Of a stretch of DNA of 42,612 nt, positions 28,502-36,801 are shown in pieces. The translations under genes and the position numbers were made by a program. This DNA is from an uncultured Saccharospirillaceae bacterium (GTDB taxonomy: Bacteria; Pseudomonadota; Gammaproteobacteria; Pseudomonadales; Oceanobacteraceae). The stretch is from positions 1 to 42,612 of the forward strand of contig CANMOZ010000024.1 in the NCBI GenBank assembly GCA_947499545.1. The letters are read 5' to 3'. The stretch's first letter is position 1; each line of letters begins with the position of its first letter. The notes beneath the pieces were generated by a model. That model saw only the letters and a list, made by a program, of their open reading frames with translations, was not told the origin of the DNA and did not search any database.

Positions 28502-29640
28502 ACGCCCTCAAAAATTTGTGTGTTGTATTTATCAGTGACTTGTTGTCTGAAAATTAAGTGTTCAGCAACGCCGTGAAGGCCCAAGTCGTAATCCCAGACC
28601 AGTTGCCCAACTTTAATACTTTCTGTATTCATCTCCTTATCAAGCCAAACATCTCCGTCGATGATGTCTCCTCGAATCTTTAGCGACCTTAGAAAGTTCT
28701 TAATGCGGCCTTGGATCGTTTGAATTAAAGCGGGGCTTATTTTTTGGTCTAGAAAATCTTGGTGAAAGGCAACAATGGCGTCTCCCACCATATAGCGGAT
28801 TCTCAAGTGAGTGATGAGTTTGCCGTCGGCGAGACGGTTACCCCAAAGCTTTATGCCGGACGCATCCCGGACAATGCAGCTTATGTTTTTTGAATTCAGA
28901 AGGTTTGATCGAGCGTTTTTGTCGGTGATGGAGTGGTCAATCTCAATACCTGAACCAAGCACCTCTAAAAGATGTCTGTTGCTGGGTGAGTTAGAATAGC
29001 CTTCTTTAGCGTCTACTCTTGCTATATGGCCTGCAATGGTTGCTGAAGCTGGCCGTACACTGGTTTTTCCTTGGTCATCTATTACTTTTACGCCACCGGC
29101 AATAAAGTAAGTGTTTTTAAGGTTAATAACCTCGTTTATCCAACTTTCATAACCTGCGTCGCTCCCATCACAGAGGGCTATGCCATTGAGCTTTTGAGCC
29201 ATGGCATCAAGAGCTCCTTTAACACCTTCGAGCGTTGTGTATTCAGGCGCGATGAGGATTCTGGGTTTTAAGCCAATACTGGATTCAGAATTTAGCAAAG
29301 CTTTACTGCCTGAATATTCGCCATTTTCTGAACTTAGTTTGCCTATAATTTCTGCAGCCTGTTTGGCCGCATCGTTTTGCTCTGGTACTCGGACGACGAT
29401 AACGGTTGCTTTTGTTTGTCGAAATATATCTTCGAGCGACTTTCCTAAGCTGCCTTTGGTGCCTGCCTTAGAAATCATCGCGGTATTAAGGACTAAAGTC
29501 GGTTTGTTTATTGGAAATACAGTTGCGTCAGCGTCCTTGGCTGTTGCAATAAGGCCTATGACGGATGCGTTTGAGATACGTATGGCTTTGCCACCAGGGG
29601 ACTCGATCCACTGGTGCTCTATTCCGTGGTGAAAAGACAT
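28498..29640 (-). CDS. Tail sheath protein, P2 gpFI family
   Basis: 380 residues (P2 FI 396). Outer contractile sheath. The start FHHGIEHQWIESPGGKAIRI and VIGLIATAKDADATVFPINKP are typical, as are a central IAPEYTTLEGVKGALDAMA and the C-terminal SLKIRGDIIDGDVWLDKEMN. It lies between the fibre genes and the tube gene, in P2 order, with a 46-base gap to the fibre gene. Confidence 0.95.
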   Translation of the reverse strand: MSFHHGIEHQWIESPGGKAIRISNASVIGLIATAKDADATVFPINKPTLVLNTAMISKAGTKGSLGKSLEDIFRQTKATVIVVRVPEQNDAAKQAAEIIGKLSSENGEYSGSKALLNSESSIGLKPRILIAPEYTTLEGVKGALDAMAQKLNGIALCDGSDAGYESWINEVINLKNTYFIAGGVKVIDDQGKTSVRPASATIAGHIARVDAKEGYSNSPSNRHLLEVLGSGIEIDHSITDKNARSNLLNSKNISCIVRDASGIKLWGNRLADGKLITHLRIRYMVGDAIVAFHQDFLDQKISPALIQTIQGRIKNFLRSLKIRGDIIDGDVWLDKEMNTESIKVGQLVWDYDLGLHGVAEHLIFRQQVTDKYNTQIFEGV

Positions 29641-29686
29641 TATTTTACCTTTAAGGGGTGAATTGTTTAGTGGTTAAGGGGGAGGG

Positions 29687-30919
29687 TTACTGCATTCGGA
29701 TCGCGTAATGAAAACCTAAGCTTTTAACTCTATTTTCAGCTGGGTCTAAATCAAAGAGGGTAAATTCATGGGTATGACTCCCCACGTGCACTGTATGCGA
29801 GTGTTGTCCATCGTTGCTCGATTCATGAGTGGTAAAATTAACGATTCTAGGTTTTCGATAGTCGTGAGTCTGTCCTGTGCCGGCTCCTCTATCACGATAA
29901 CCCCAGTCGGCTACGCTGTGGTGATGTTTCCCCGCCGCTTTTAAGGTCGCCTTTAATCTTGCCGGCGATATATTTGCCTGATGATTATGGCTTTTAACTT
30001 CGTCCCCTTCATAACTTAAAGGAGCCCTAGAGGCGTTCGCGCCTTTTACGACCATGCCTCTCAAATCGGGTAATCGACCGCCTGGAAGAACTTTAGCTAA
30101 GCTCGGGTATTGAGACTTGCTGAAGCTTTGCCCCTGACAAATTGCCCAGTCTTTTGGGGGCTTTTGAGGCCAGGGCAAAATAACGCCGATTGGACAAATT
30201 TCTGCACCAACCTCCCGCCATTTTATTGCCTGCACAAGCTCGACAAGCTTTTGCTGTAATATGGCATTGTTAGCGGTTTCAGCTTGACCACTGAGAGTAG
30301 CCCTCAAATTAAATAAGGTATTGGAAACGGTATTTAATAGTTCAGATCCCCATTTTTCGTTGAGGGCTTTTGAAGCATTGAGGACACTTGCTTTTGCGCC
30401 TTGATCGGCTTGGTCATCATTGTCCAGCATGAATTGAGTAATATTTTCTGATGATAATATGAAAGCCTCACTCAATTTCTCAAGCTCGTTCGAGGCTAGT
30501 TTTTCGTCAGAATGGGTCGAGTAAAAAGCACTTGCAGGTTTCTCTAGGGTGAATTCATTGGCGCAATGCCCTCTTTCAACCTGTATTTTGGTCCTAAACA
30601 CATGAGCCTGAGTGCTCTTTGATTTGTACACCCGTGGGAGGCTTTGAAAGCCGACAACCTCTTTTGCAGGCGTTAAAAAAAATATTCCATCCATCCAAAA
30701 ATCGCCAACACCAATGGGGATTTCAAAGGTCAGCTCCCCCCCATCCGTCAAAGGTGTAACGTTGGCTTTGCCTATGTATATAGGGTCCATTAAGGGCTGC
30801 AAATTGTCGGTTCCATTTGAACCATCAACCATCGCCGCTAATAGCTGCACGGGTTTAGGCTCTAGCAGGCCTTTGGCTAATAGTTTTTTGCCGAGCGTCG
30901 AGAGAATAAAGTCCATCAA
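29687..30919 (-). CDS. Tail fibre with collar domain, copy 2
   Basis: 410 residues. The N-terminal part (about 1-150) begins MMDFILSTLGKKLLAKGLLE, and a helical linker follows. A tail-collar domain begins near 245 (CPIGVILPWPQKPPKDWAIC). The C-terminal 170 residues contain LPDLRGMVVKGANASRAPLS and His-rich SHNH, KHHHS and HSHTVHVGSHTHEF pairs that usually bind metal along the fibre shaft. The end is closely related to the upstream fibre protein, though N-terminal halves differ. This gene overlaps the first by four bases. It probably binds the host surface; both fibres may occur in one virion or serve different hosts. No chaperone gene is seen. Confidence 0.85.
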   Translation of the reverse strand: MMDFILSTLGKKLLAKGLLEPKPVQLLAAMVDGSNGTDNLQPLMDPIYIGKANVTPLTDGGELTFEIPIGVGDFWMDGIFFLTPAKEVVGFQSLPRVYKSKSTQAHVFRTKIQVERGHCANEFTLEKPASAFYSTHSDEKLASNELEKLSEAFILSSENITQFMLDNDDQADQGAKASVLNASKALNEKWGSELLNTVSNTLFNLRATLSGQAETANNAILQQKLVELVQAIKWREVGAEICPIGVILPWPQKPPKDWAICQGQSFSKSQYPSLAKVLPGGRLPDLRGMVVKGANASRAPLSYEGDEVKSHNHQANISPARLKATLKAAGKHHHSVADWGYRDRGAGTGQTHDYRKPRIVNFTTHESSNDGQHSHTVHVGSHTHEFTLFDLDPAENRVKSLGFHYAIRMQ

Positions 30920-32172
30920 GCCATCCTTACGATAAAATGCATAGCGATGTTCTTGACCGTGTTTTCAGCGGCTCCCGAGGCCAGCACCTGCACCTTATGG
31001 GAGTGCGAACCTAGATCCACTTCGTGACTATGCTCGCCAGAGGTGCTTGTTGGACCATTGCGCTGCGGCCCTGATTTAAAATCGCCCAACGGCAAATTAC
31101 CCTCATGCTCCGGCAAAAAATTAACGCCTGTAATATTGTGACGGTGTGCGCCATTGATGGATGTTCTTTTGGTGCCTAAATCAGTGTTACTCATAATAGA
31201 GGCGTGATTGTGGCTTTTGATTTGGTCAGCTTCGTAACTTAAAGGAGCCCTAGAGGCACTCGCGCCTTTAATTACCATGCCACGTAGATCAGGCAATTTA
31301 CCGCTAGGATAAACCTTGGCCAGTCTTGGATATTGAGCCTTATTGAAGCTTTGACCCTGACAAAAGGCCCATTGAACGCTAGGGAGTTGATTGCTTGGCC
31401 ACATCAACGGAGACCCTATTGGGCAGATGTTGTCAGCAAAATGGGGATAAGACTCGGGGCCCCACTTTGTATCAATTAAATGAGCCAACTCCGCATCTTT
31501 ATCGTTAAAGGTCTTTTCCAGCTCATTGATCAGTGCTAGAACTTTTTTTTCCCAGCCTTTCTTGGCCTCTGAGAGCGTCTTCTGATCTTGGTCTTTAATC
31601 TTATCTAGGACAGCTTTTTCAAGCGTTTGAAGCCTTTTTACATCCTCAGTTTTTGCGAAGGATTCCAAAGCGGTTTTTTGCTTCGAAAGTTTCTGATCAA
31701 GAGCTTTCTGCAACTCTTTTCGGGTTTTATCGTCGCCGGCGTCCACATAGTTTTTTGTAGCTAATATATCAGGCAAAGAGGTCGCGCACTCAATACTGCC
31801 TTGATCGTCTAAAGCAAGACAAATGATCAGCTCGGCTTGGATATCTGGCGTCTTTTGAAATTCTGATTGCGGAAGTTTAGCCGCCGCGATCAGCGTTTCA
31901 TCCTCATCAAAGAGCCCTATTTCTTGTGCCAAAAACCCCGCTTGAACGTTCTGAACAAAGCCTTGAACTTCAATTTGACCCGCTTCATTAATTTTAACCG
32001 CGTTCACAGGCCCCTTATGCTTGCTGCTGTACAGCTTCTCTTGATCTTCATTCGGGAAATGTTCAGGGGCTCCTTCCGCGCTTCCTAGCTCAAAATAGGA
32101 AAGTGTAAGGGCTTCATCAGGGCGAAGATTTGCGAGCTTCGCCTGCCCTTTTTTCGTCAAAATTGCTTGCAT
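30916..32172 (-). CDS. Tail fibre, P2 gpH-like N terminus, copy 1
   Basis: 418 residues. The N-terminal domain (about 1-150, MQAILTKKGQAKLANLRPDE) is of the type that attaches fibres to P2-like baseplates. A helical linker follows (about 150-230, rich in K, E and Q), then the collar domain (CPIGSPLMWPSNQLP) and the His-rich tip (EHSHEVDLGSHSHKV). It follows gene I by 2 bases, as P2 H follows I. The C-terminal 190 residues parallel the next gene, including a 23-bp identical DNA stretch, so it is one half of a tandem duplication. Confidence 0.9.
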   Translation of the reverse strand: MQAILTKKGQAKLANLRPDEALTLSYFELGSAEGAPEHFPNEDQEKLYSSKHKGPVNAVKINEAGQIEVQGFVQNVQAGFLAQEIGLFDEDETLIAAAKLPQSEFQKTPDIQAELIICLALDDQGSIECATSLPDILATKNYVDAGDDKTRKELQKALDQKLSKQKTALESFAKTEDVKRLQTLEKAVLDKIKDQDQKTLSEAKKGWEKKVLALINELEKTFNDKDAELAHLIDTKWGPESYPHFADNICPIGSPLMWPSNQLPSVQWAFCQGQSFNKAQYPRLAKVYPSGKLPDLRGMVIKGASASRAPLSYEADQIKSHNHASIMSNTDLGTKRTSINGAHRHNITGVNFLPEHEGNLPLGDFKSGPQRNGPTSTSGEHSHEVDLGSHSHKVQVLASGAAENTVKNIAMHFIVRMA

Positions 32173-32174
32173 GG

Positions 32175-32708
32175 TTAAACTCGAATGGTGCGAAAAAGCT
32201 TAGCGGAAGAGGCGCTGTAAAGATTGTTGTGTATGGTTGAATCAACGCTTATCTTGCTGAGCTTCCGGCTAATGGGCTTTGCATAATCTACGAAGGCTTG
32301 GATCTGATGTTCATTGCCGTTGTCTAATTCATCTGACTCCCCTAGAACCTTTATCACCTGTATTTCAAAGGTCCCAGGTGGCTTGGGTGGATCGGCTTCA
32401 AACCACTCGATTATTTTTGCCTGCAACCCTAGGTCAAGCAAAACTCGCTCGACGGATTGCCTAGTGCCTTTTTCTGCATGCACTTGAGGCGCGTTGGCGA
32501 CGACCGATCTTTGGGTAGATTCAGACCAATCACTCGACCAATGATGCACTCCTTGAGCCCAGCCTAAATAAGGTAAAACCTCTGAGGGACAGCGATAAGC
32601 GTCCCAAAGAGTAGAAATAAATTGAGGGTTTGGGCGATTCTCCAAAAACGCAGCAGCGAGTTTTTTTTCCAGAAGGCTAGAGGCTTCTGGTAGTAGCTCA
32701 TCCATCAT
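32175..32708 (-). CDS. Baseplate protein I, P2 family
   Basis: 177 residues from ATG 32708 (P2 gpI has 176); the frame runs upstream to 32804, but only through the TnpB element end. Family features: LLPEASSLLEKKLAAAF near the start, STLWDAYRCPSEVLPYLGWA (residues about 30-50), and a DLGLQAKIIEWFEADPP segment. Wedge protein of the baseplate. In P2, J and I are adjacent; here 1.6 kb of inserted material lies between them and stops just before this start codon, so the gene itself is whole. Confidence 0.93.
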   Translation of the reverse strand: MMDELLPEASSLLEKKLAAAFLENRPNPQFISTLWDAYRCPSEVLPYLGWAQGVHHWSSDWSESTQRSVVANAPQVHAEKGTRQSVERVLLDLGLQAKIIEWFEADPPKPPGTFEIQVIKVLGESDELDNGNEHQIQAFVDYAKPISRKLSKISVDSTIHNNLYSASSAKLFRTIRV

Positions 32709-32710
32709 TG

Positions 32711-32766
32711 ATTGACATCCACCCTCCACTAAATCAAAGATTCTAGTGGGGGATTCCTCCCCCGAG
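32711..32766 (-). mobile_element. Right end of the TnpB element with candidate guide-RNA fold
   Basis: Read on the minus strand, the last TnpB codons form the hairpin GGGGGAGGAATCCCCC (32748-32763). A second weak stem (CACTA/TAGTG) follows, then GGGTGGATGTCAAT. Ends of this kind are typical for IS605/IS1341 members, where the omega RNA covers the 3' end of tnpB. The left end is not defined. Confidence 0.6.
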
Positions 32767-33795
32767 ACGCTCATGCCCGAGCGCAAGAATGTTCCTAGCC
32801 GCATTGATATCGCGGTCGTGCTCAGCTCCGCATTCTGAGCAAGTCCATTCTCTTATTCCAAGGGCTGTTCTACCTTTCGGACTACTATCAGGAATGACCT
32901 GACAATACGAACAGCGCTGGGTGGAGTAGGCTTCGTTGATCTCTTGGAAAACCACGCCTGCGTGATCGCATTTGTATTCCAGCAGGGTTTTCAGTGTGCC
33001 CCAACCTGCATCTAAAACCGATTTTGCCATTTTGGTTTTGACCAGTTTGAGGCTTGATACATTACCAACGAAAATAGCCGCATTTTCATTCACCAACTTG
33101 CGGCTGTATTTATGCAGAGCATCTTGCCTGCGGTGTTTGATTTTTGCGTGAATGGCTTTGACTCGACCTTTGTTTTTGGCGCGTTGAGCAATGCCCAGTT
33201 TTTGCTCTAACGCCCGATATTTACGACCTATTACGCCATCGCCATTAGAGTCTACGGCCGCCTCTTTGCAGCCTAAGTCAATGCCTACGCTGGATGTTCC
33301 CTTTCTTCTTTCGGTTAATAATGTCACAACCACGTTAAAGTACCAGCGGCCCCGTGCATCTTCCGAAAAACTTCCTGACTTGAATGTGTAATGACTCAAG
33401 TCATAGGAATCCCAAACTCCCAAATAATGGCCATTGTGAAATATTTGACCATTTTTCAGCTTTGCACAATCACCACGAAAAGGTATCCACCCTAGTGATC
33501 TACGAGCGCCGCCTGACTTACGCCAATTGAGTTTAGTTTTTTTGAATTGTTTGCGGCGTGTAGCGTATTCATGTCCGATCATTTGAAGGGTTGCTGAGTT
33601 TAACCCTAACGCTTTACCAGCGCCTTTCGTGTAGTTTTGAAGATCGTAGCCAGACAAAAACCGGCCACGTTCTCGAATAAAACGGTGGCTAAGTTCGTTG
33701 ATGTAGTTCCAGACATAATTCACGCTTCTTGCCATTTGGTTGAGTTGCTTGGCGTGCTTGTCTTTCACTCGTACTTTGAGGGTTTTTGTCTTCAT
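32743..33795 (-). CDS. tnpB: TnpB, RNA-guided nuclease of an IS200/IS605-type element
   Basis: 350 residues, near full length. The RuvC-like domain begins near 168 with Asp173 in VGIDLGCKEAAV. RuvC-II normally supplies Glu in a V-x-E-D/N pattern; here the place reads IFVGNVSSLKL (no Glu), with acidic residues later in VVFQEINEAYS (285, 288), as in a TnpB branch with a shifted catalytic Glu. A zinc ribbon (C295-x-x-C298, C319-x-x-C322) and RuvC-III (EHDRDINAARNI) are intact. No TnpA lies beside it, so the element moves only with help or not at all. It is probably transcribed with the small gene upstream from the C4-like promoter. Confidence 0.93.
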   Translation of the reverse strand: MKTKTLKVRVKDKHAKQLNQMARSVNYVWNYINELSHRFIRERGRFLSGYDLQNYTKGAGKALGLNSATLQMIGHEYATRRKQFKKTKLNWRKSGGARRSLGWIPFRGDCAKLKNGQIFHNGHYLGVWDSYDLSHYTFKSGSFSEDARGRWYFNVVVTLLTERRKGTSSVGIDLGCKEAAVDSNGDGVIGRKYRALEQKLGIAQRAKNKGRVKAIHAKIKHRRQDALHKYSRKLVNENAAIFVGNVSSLKLVKTKMAKSVLDAGWGTLKTLLEYKCDHAGVVFQEINEAYSTQRCSYCQVIPDSSPKGRTALGIREWTCSECGAEHDRDINAARNILALGHERLGGGIPH

Positions 33796-33801
33796 TGCAG
33801 A

Positions 33802-34017
33802 TTATCCAATCACTCGCAAACGTTTCTCGGTTTCGTAGGCATGCTGCAATTCCGCAATTTGGCGTTCAATGAGATCAAAGTAATGAGCAACCGCAACGGC
33901 GGTATTGGCAGCGCTTTCGTTGTCACTCTGGATGATGAGCCTGGAAATACACTTAGCGCCGTCAATCGTGCTGAGTACTTGAGATATGGAACCGTCGACA
34001 TCTTTTTTGTTGTTCAT
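33802..34017 (-). CDS. Small protein behind C4-like RNA, copy 2
   Basis: 71 residues, helical and soluble. Paralogue of the 76-residue protein at 22874-23104 (DGAKCISRLIIQSDNESA, then IERQIAELQHAYE), but with a different, short C-terminus (TEKRLRVIG) that ends 7 bases before TnpB. The element may have replaced the original tail. AAAAGGA precedes the ATG by 10 bases. Expression should depend on escape from the C4-type RNA upstream. It sits as an insertion in the late tail operon between J and I, with its own promoter. Confidence 0.7.
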   Translation of the reverse strand: MNNKKDVDGSISQVLSTIDGAKCISRLIIQSDNESAANTAVAVAHYFDLIERQIAELQHAYETEKRLRVIG

Positions 34018-34125
34018 TGGTGCAGCGTCCTTTTGCTGGTGATGGTCGCAACAGGGTTCGAACTACCGGTAATCAAGAACCGGCCACCCGAAGGTGCCCC
34101 ATTGCGCCCACCATAGAACGAGCAC

Positions 34126-34201
34126 AAAAAAACACGCAGGCGCGTGTCATGCCTTGATTAACTTCGGGGTTCGAATCCCGGCACTGGATTTTGCCAGCGC
34201 A
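34126..34201 (-). ncRNA. C4-type antisense RNA, copy 2
   Basis: Same plan as copy 1: a first hairpin (GCGCTGG-CAAAAT-CCAGTGC), loop b' (GGGATTCGAAC, plus 34169-34179), loop a' (TAATCAAG, plus 34153-34160), and terminator ACACGC/GCGTGT with seven Ts. Targets downstream are a (CTTGATTA, plus 34070-34077) and b (GTTCGAACCC, plus 34054-34063). The pairing sequences differ from copy 1 on both sides, so complementarity is kept inside each copy but lost between copies. Confidence 0.75.
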
Positions 34202-34207
34202 GTGAGC

Positions 34208-34236
34208 AAGCTAAAGGAGCAGAAAAATTTTGTCAA
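34208..34236 (-). promoter_or_regulatory. Promoter of C4-like RNA copy 2
   Basis: TTGACA (plus 34231-34236 reversed), 17 bases, TAGCTT (34208-34213 reversed), just before the first hairpin of the RNA. Confidence 0.75.
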
Positions 34237-34298
34237 TGAGTTTTTGCGCGCTTTTTGATAAAATCGTGGCTATCCATCCCCTTCTAAATCAATAGATT

Positions 34299-35156
34299 TT
34301 AGAAGGGGAATTCCGCCACATCCGTAAACTCGACTTTAACTTCCGATTCATCAAACAGGCCTAATGGTGCCTCGTGCTTTTGACAGCGTATATCAGCCCA
34401 GTTTTGCAATTGCACCTCTAGCACCCCCTCAACCGAAAGTACGTGGTGGACAGCACTTTCTACAATGTCATTTCCGAGCAGATATTGATCAGTCATAAAA
34501 CGCTTTAAATTATCGAGAGCGGCATTCTTCAGGATGTCGGGTGAGGGTCCAGGCCTGATCTTGAGCGTTGCTTTTAAAGACCAATTTTTGATCGCCGCTA
34601 GCTTTACGCTGACTTTGTCTGTTAAGGGTCTTTTGGTTTCCAAATACTTCTCTACCGTTGGTATAAGCGTGCTTTGATTGGAAACACCTACAACCGGCAA
34701 CAAATGCACTCTAACTTCACATACACCAGGACTTTCAACGTACACGTCTTTTATCAAAGAACTGGCCGCTTTAGCATGTGTTTCGTAAGCGCTTTTGGGG
34801 CCTGCCACGCTCATTGCGTTGGGTAAGCTGTGCAATCTTTGCCGATAGGCGTCGTCGTCCTCATGCAACCTGCGCCGCCAATCGCTCGTGAAATTGCTTC
34901 GATAATAAGTTTCAGCCAACTGATCCAAAGCCTTGTCCCTCGCCTGAGTCAACAGCAGACCATTGGCTAAATCGTTTATTTCAGCTCTGGCGCGTACGAT
35001 TTCAAGGGCTGCCACCTTTAAAATTCTTGAGGCTGGATTGGAAGGGCTTAGGTCTGTTAATTCCGCTTTCTCAGCTAAATTCGAAAAAACGCTCTCAACG
35101 CTCTCTTCAGCGACCAGTTTCAGCTTTTCATAACGTGATAGGTCCAGGCGGTTCAT
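34299..35156 (-). CDS. Baseplate protein J, P2 family
   Basis: 285 residues (P2 gpJ 302). Wedge protein linking sheath and baseplate. The family segments LEIVRARAEINDLANGLLLTQARDKALDQLAE (read over about 50-82) and YRQRLHSLPNAMSVAGPKSAYE are clear, as is DVYVESPGVCEVRVHLLP. It overlaps gene W by 29 bases. Normally I would start right at its stop; here the insert begins. Confidence 0.94.
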   Translation of the reverse strand: MNRLDLSRYEKLKLVAEESVESVFSNLAEKAELTDLSPSNPASRILKVAALEIVRARAEINDLANGLLLTQARDKALDQLAETYYRSNFTSDWRRRLHEDDDAYRQRLHSLPNAMSVAGPKSAYETHAKAASSLIKDVYVESPGVCEVRVHLLPVVGVSNQSTLIPTVEKYLETKRPLTDKVSVKLAAIKNWSLKATLKIRPGPSPDILKNAALDNLKRFMTDQYLLGNDIVESAVHHVLSVEGVLEVQLQNWADIRCQKHEAPLGLFDESEVKVEFTDVAEFPF

Positions 35157-35493
35157 GTTCTAAGGTGACCTCTACAGACTCTAAATTTTCTTTTAAATGA
35201 CCCGTCAATATGATTTCTAAGCTGCTCGCTGAGCCTTTTAATTGGATATTCTGGAGCTTGAAATCTTCCAAACCGTTTTTTGGGTTTTCGACAGCTTCAG
35301 TCATGGATTCATAGAGTCTCATCATTTCGGTTTGGGAGATTTTCCGGTCCAACAAAAATCTAAGATTAGCGCCGTAAGCACGAAATCCAGGAGCCTCACC
35401 AACTCCAAATCGAAAAAGATCACTTAAACGCTGTTTTAAGTATTCTTGCCCGCTGATGCTAGCGCCTGTCTCTCGATGCATGCCGGATTTCAT
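35128..35493 (-). CDS. Baseplate protein W, gp25-like
   Basis: 121 residues (P2 gpW 115). Small wedge protein of the T4 gp25 group. Conserved FRFGVGEAPGFRAYGANL replaces the more usual P-x-R-x-Y-G-S-x-L signature and is followed by DRKISQTEMMRLYESMTEAV. Its start overlaps the 67-residue gene by four bases, and it sits before J as in P2. Confidence 0.88.
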   Translation of the reverse strand: MKSGMHRETGASISGQEYLKQRLSDLFRFGVGEAPGFRAYGANLRFLLDRKISQTEMMRLYESMTEAVENPKNGLEDFKLQNIQLKGSASSLEIILTGHLKENLESVEVTLEHEPPGPITL

Positions 35494-35693
35494 TTGATGG
35501 CCTGCTGATAGGTTCCCGCGCTGGAACCTGATTTGATGCTTACTTCGGCGTTTTGTTGTATCTCCAAAATCACCCGCGCCACTATCGAGTCAATAAGTCT
35601 TTCAGTTACGCAATTTTTATTTCTCACCAGCCAGCCATGGCTTTCCAGATCAGCCATCACCTCTTGGGTGACCTTACTCGGATTCATGGGCAT
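35490..35693 (-). CDS. Small tail-region protein of unknown function
   Basis: 67 residues (MPMNPSKVTQEVMADLESHG) between V and W. Soluble, one or two helices (LIDSIVARVILEIQQNAEV). P2 has no gene of this kind between V and W. It overlaps W by 4 bases and follows V by 3 bases, so it is surely part of the tail operon. No family recognised. Confidence 0.65.
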   Translation of the reverse strand: MPMNPSKVTQEVMADLESHGWLVRNKNCVTERLIDSIVARVILEIQQNAEVSIKSGSSAGTYQQAIK

Positions 35694-35696
35694 AAA

Positions 35697-36296
35697 TTAA
35701 CCTGCTGAAGACGCAAAAACGTTTGGGGATGGGGCGCAGTGTGGTCCACCTGTGAGCATACACGTGGATTGCTGAGTGATGATGGGATCATCACCGTTTA
35801 AATGGATGCTTTCAGCCTTGACCTCAGCTTTTCCTTTGACTTGTGCGGTTAGATCGCCACCAACCTCAGTATTGCAGTGACCTCTAATATTAATATCAGC
35901 ATTGCCACTAACGGCAATCTTTAAATCGCCACTTATGCGATTGTGTTCAATCTGATCGCCATTGCCAAACTCAATCAAAAACTGATCGGGGTCACTGGAG
36001 GGGGCAGGCTGGTCAACACTGTGTAAGCCTGGGAAAATAACGCCCTGGGATAAGTCGCCGTCACTTAAAACCAGTACGGCTTCCCCCAGCTCAAGCGGCC
36101 ACCATAAAGTAGCTGTACCCGACCTTAGCGGCTTAAAGGATAGCCAACCCGTCACGAGATTTTCGCCGTATTGAACCCTTGCTTTGGATTTTGAGTGGTC
36201 AATTTCAGCGACCACACCTCGCACAAACTGTTGCCTTTGACGTCTTTCAAGTTCGCTAATACGGGTCTGAAGCTGTTTGTATATCTGATTTGTCAT
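35697..36296 (-). CDS. Baseplate spike, P2 gpV family
   Basis: 199 residues from ATG 36296 (an upstream extension to 36320 is possible). The N-terminal OB-type domain is seen in RGVVAEIDHSKSKARVQYGE and WWPLELGEAVLVLSDGDLSQG. The C-terminal half is a beta-helix rich in alternating residues (GDLKIAVSGNADINIRGH; GGDLTAQVKGKAEVKAESI), the membrane-piercing needle. The last residues (TGGPHCAPSPN) resemble the ion-binding tip region. As a trimer it caps the tube. Confidence 0.9.
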   Translation of the reverse strand: MTNQIYKQLQTRISELERRQRQQFVRGVVAEIDHSKSKARVQYGENLVTGWLSFKPLRSGTATLWWPLELGEAVLVLSDGDLSQGVIFPGLHSVDQPAPSSDPDQFLIEFGNGDQIEHNRISGDLKIAVSGNADINIRGHCNTEVGGDLTAQVKGKAEVKAESIHLNGDDPIITQQSTCMLTGGPHCAPSPNVFASSAG

Positions 36297-36801
36297 AAAT
36301 AATGTGCCCTGGTTCTTCAACGCCTGAGAGGTCTTGTTTCTCCAGCTTTAAGCTGTTGAGAGCGGCCCCCTCTTCGTTCGTAATCGTTTCGATTTCAAAT
36401 AACTGAGTAAAACTGATCATCGCACCGGCCATATCATGGCGTTCATTTTTAAATTGTGCGGGATGAAGCTCCATGTTTTGCGGTTTTTTTAAAGATGACT
36501 CGCAATTAAAGTTTTGTAGCTCGCTAAACACTCTCAAACCAAAATCTAACGCGAGGGAATCGCCTTGTTCGGATTCACTCGACACCAAGCAATCAATTAA
36601 AAACTCAAATTCAAAAATCCCCTTGTTCCTACTTGGCGAGACTTTTTCGATTGCCAGTAATAACGCTGGCAGCGCAAGTCGGTCATTTTCGCTTATATCT
36701 AAAAGCCGCCTGTCATATCCGGAAGCTGTTCTGACAAAGGGCATCTTCTTGGAGAGATACTCCAGAATGTCGGCTTGTATGGCTTCAACTTTTGAGGGCA
36801 A
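36256..36801 (-). CDS. Putative tail terminator or completion protein
   Basis: 181 residues, located between the Z-like protein and V. The fold pattern (helix AIQADILEYLSKKMPFVRTA, strands with FEFEFLIDCLVSS, later MISFTQLFEIETI) fits the phage tail-terminator type seen in Mu-like DUF1834 proteins, though similarity is only by pattern. It overlaps V by about 41 bases and the Z-like gene by 17, so translation is tightly coupled. Confidence 0.6.
   Translation of the reverse strand: MPSKVEAIQADILEYLSKKMPFVRTASGYDRRLLDISENDRLALPALLLAIEKVSPSRNKGIFEFEFLIDCLVSSESEQGDSLALDFGLRVFSELQNFNCESSLKKPQNMELHPAQFKNERHDMAGAMISFTQLFEIETITNEEGAALNSLKLEKQDLSGVEEPGHIIYDKSDIQTASDPY

Noticed and set aside
34150-34200. 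tRNA-like T-arm (GGGGTTCGAATCCC) near 34167-34180
   Set aside because: No acceptor, D or anticodon arms fit around it. The sequence is the b' loop of the C4-type RNA, and the other copy has TTAACAG at the same place.
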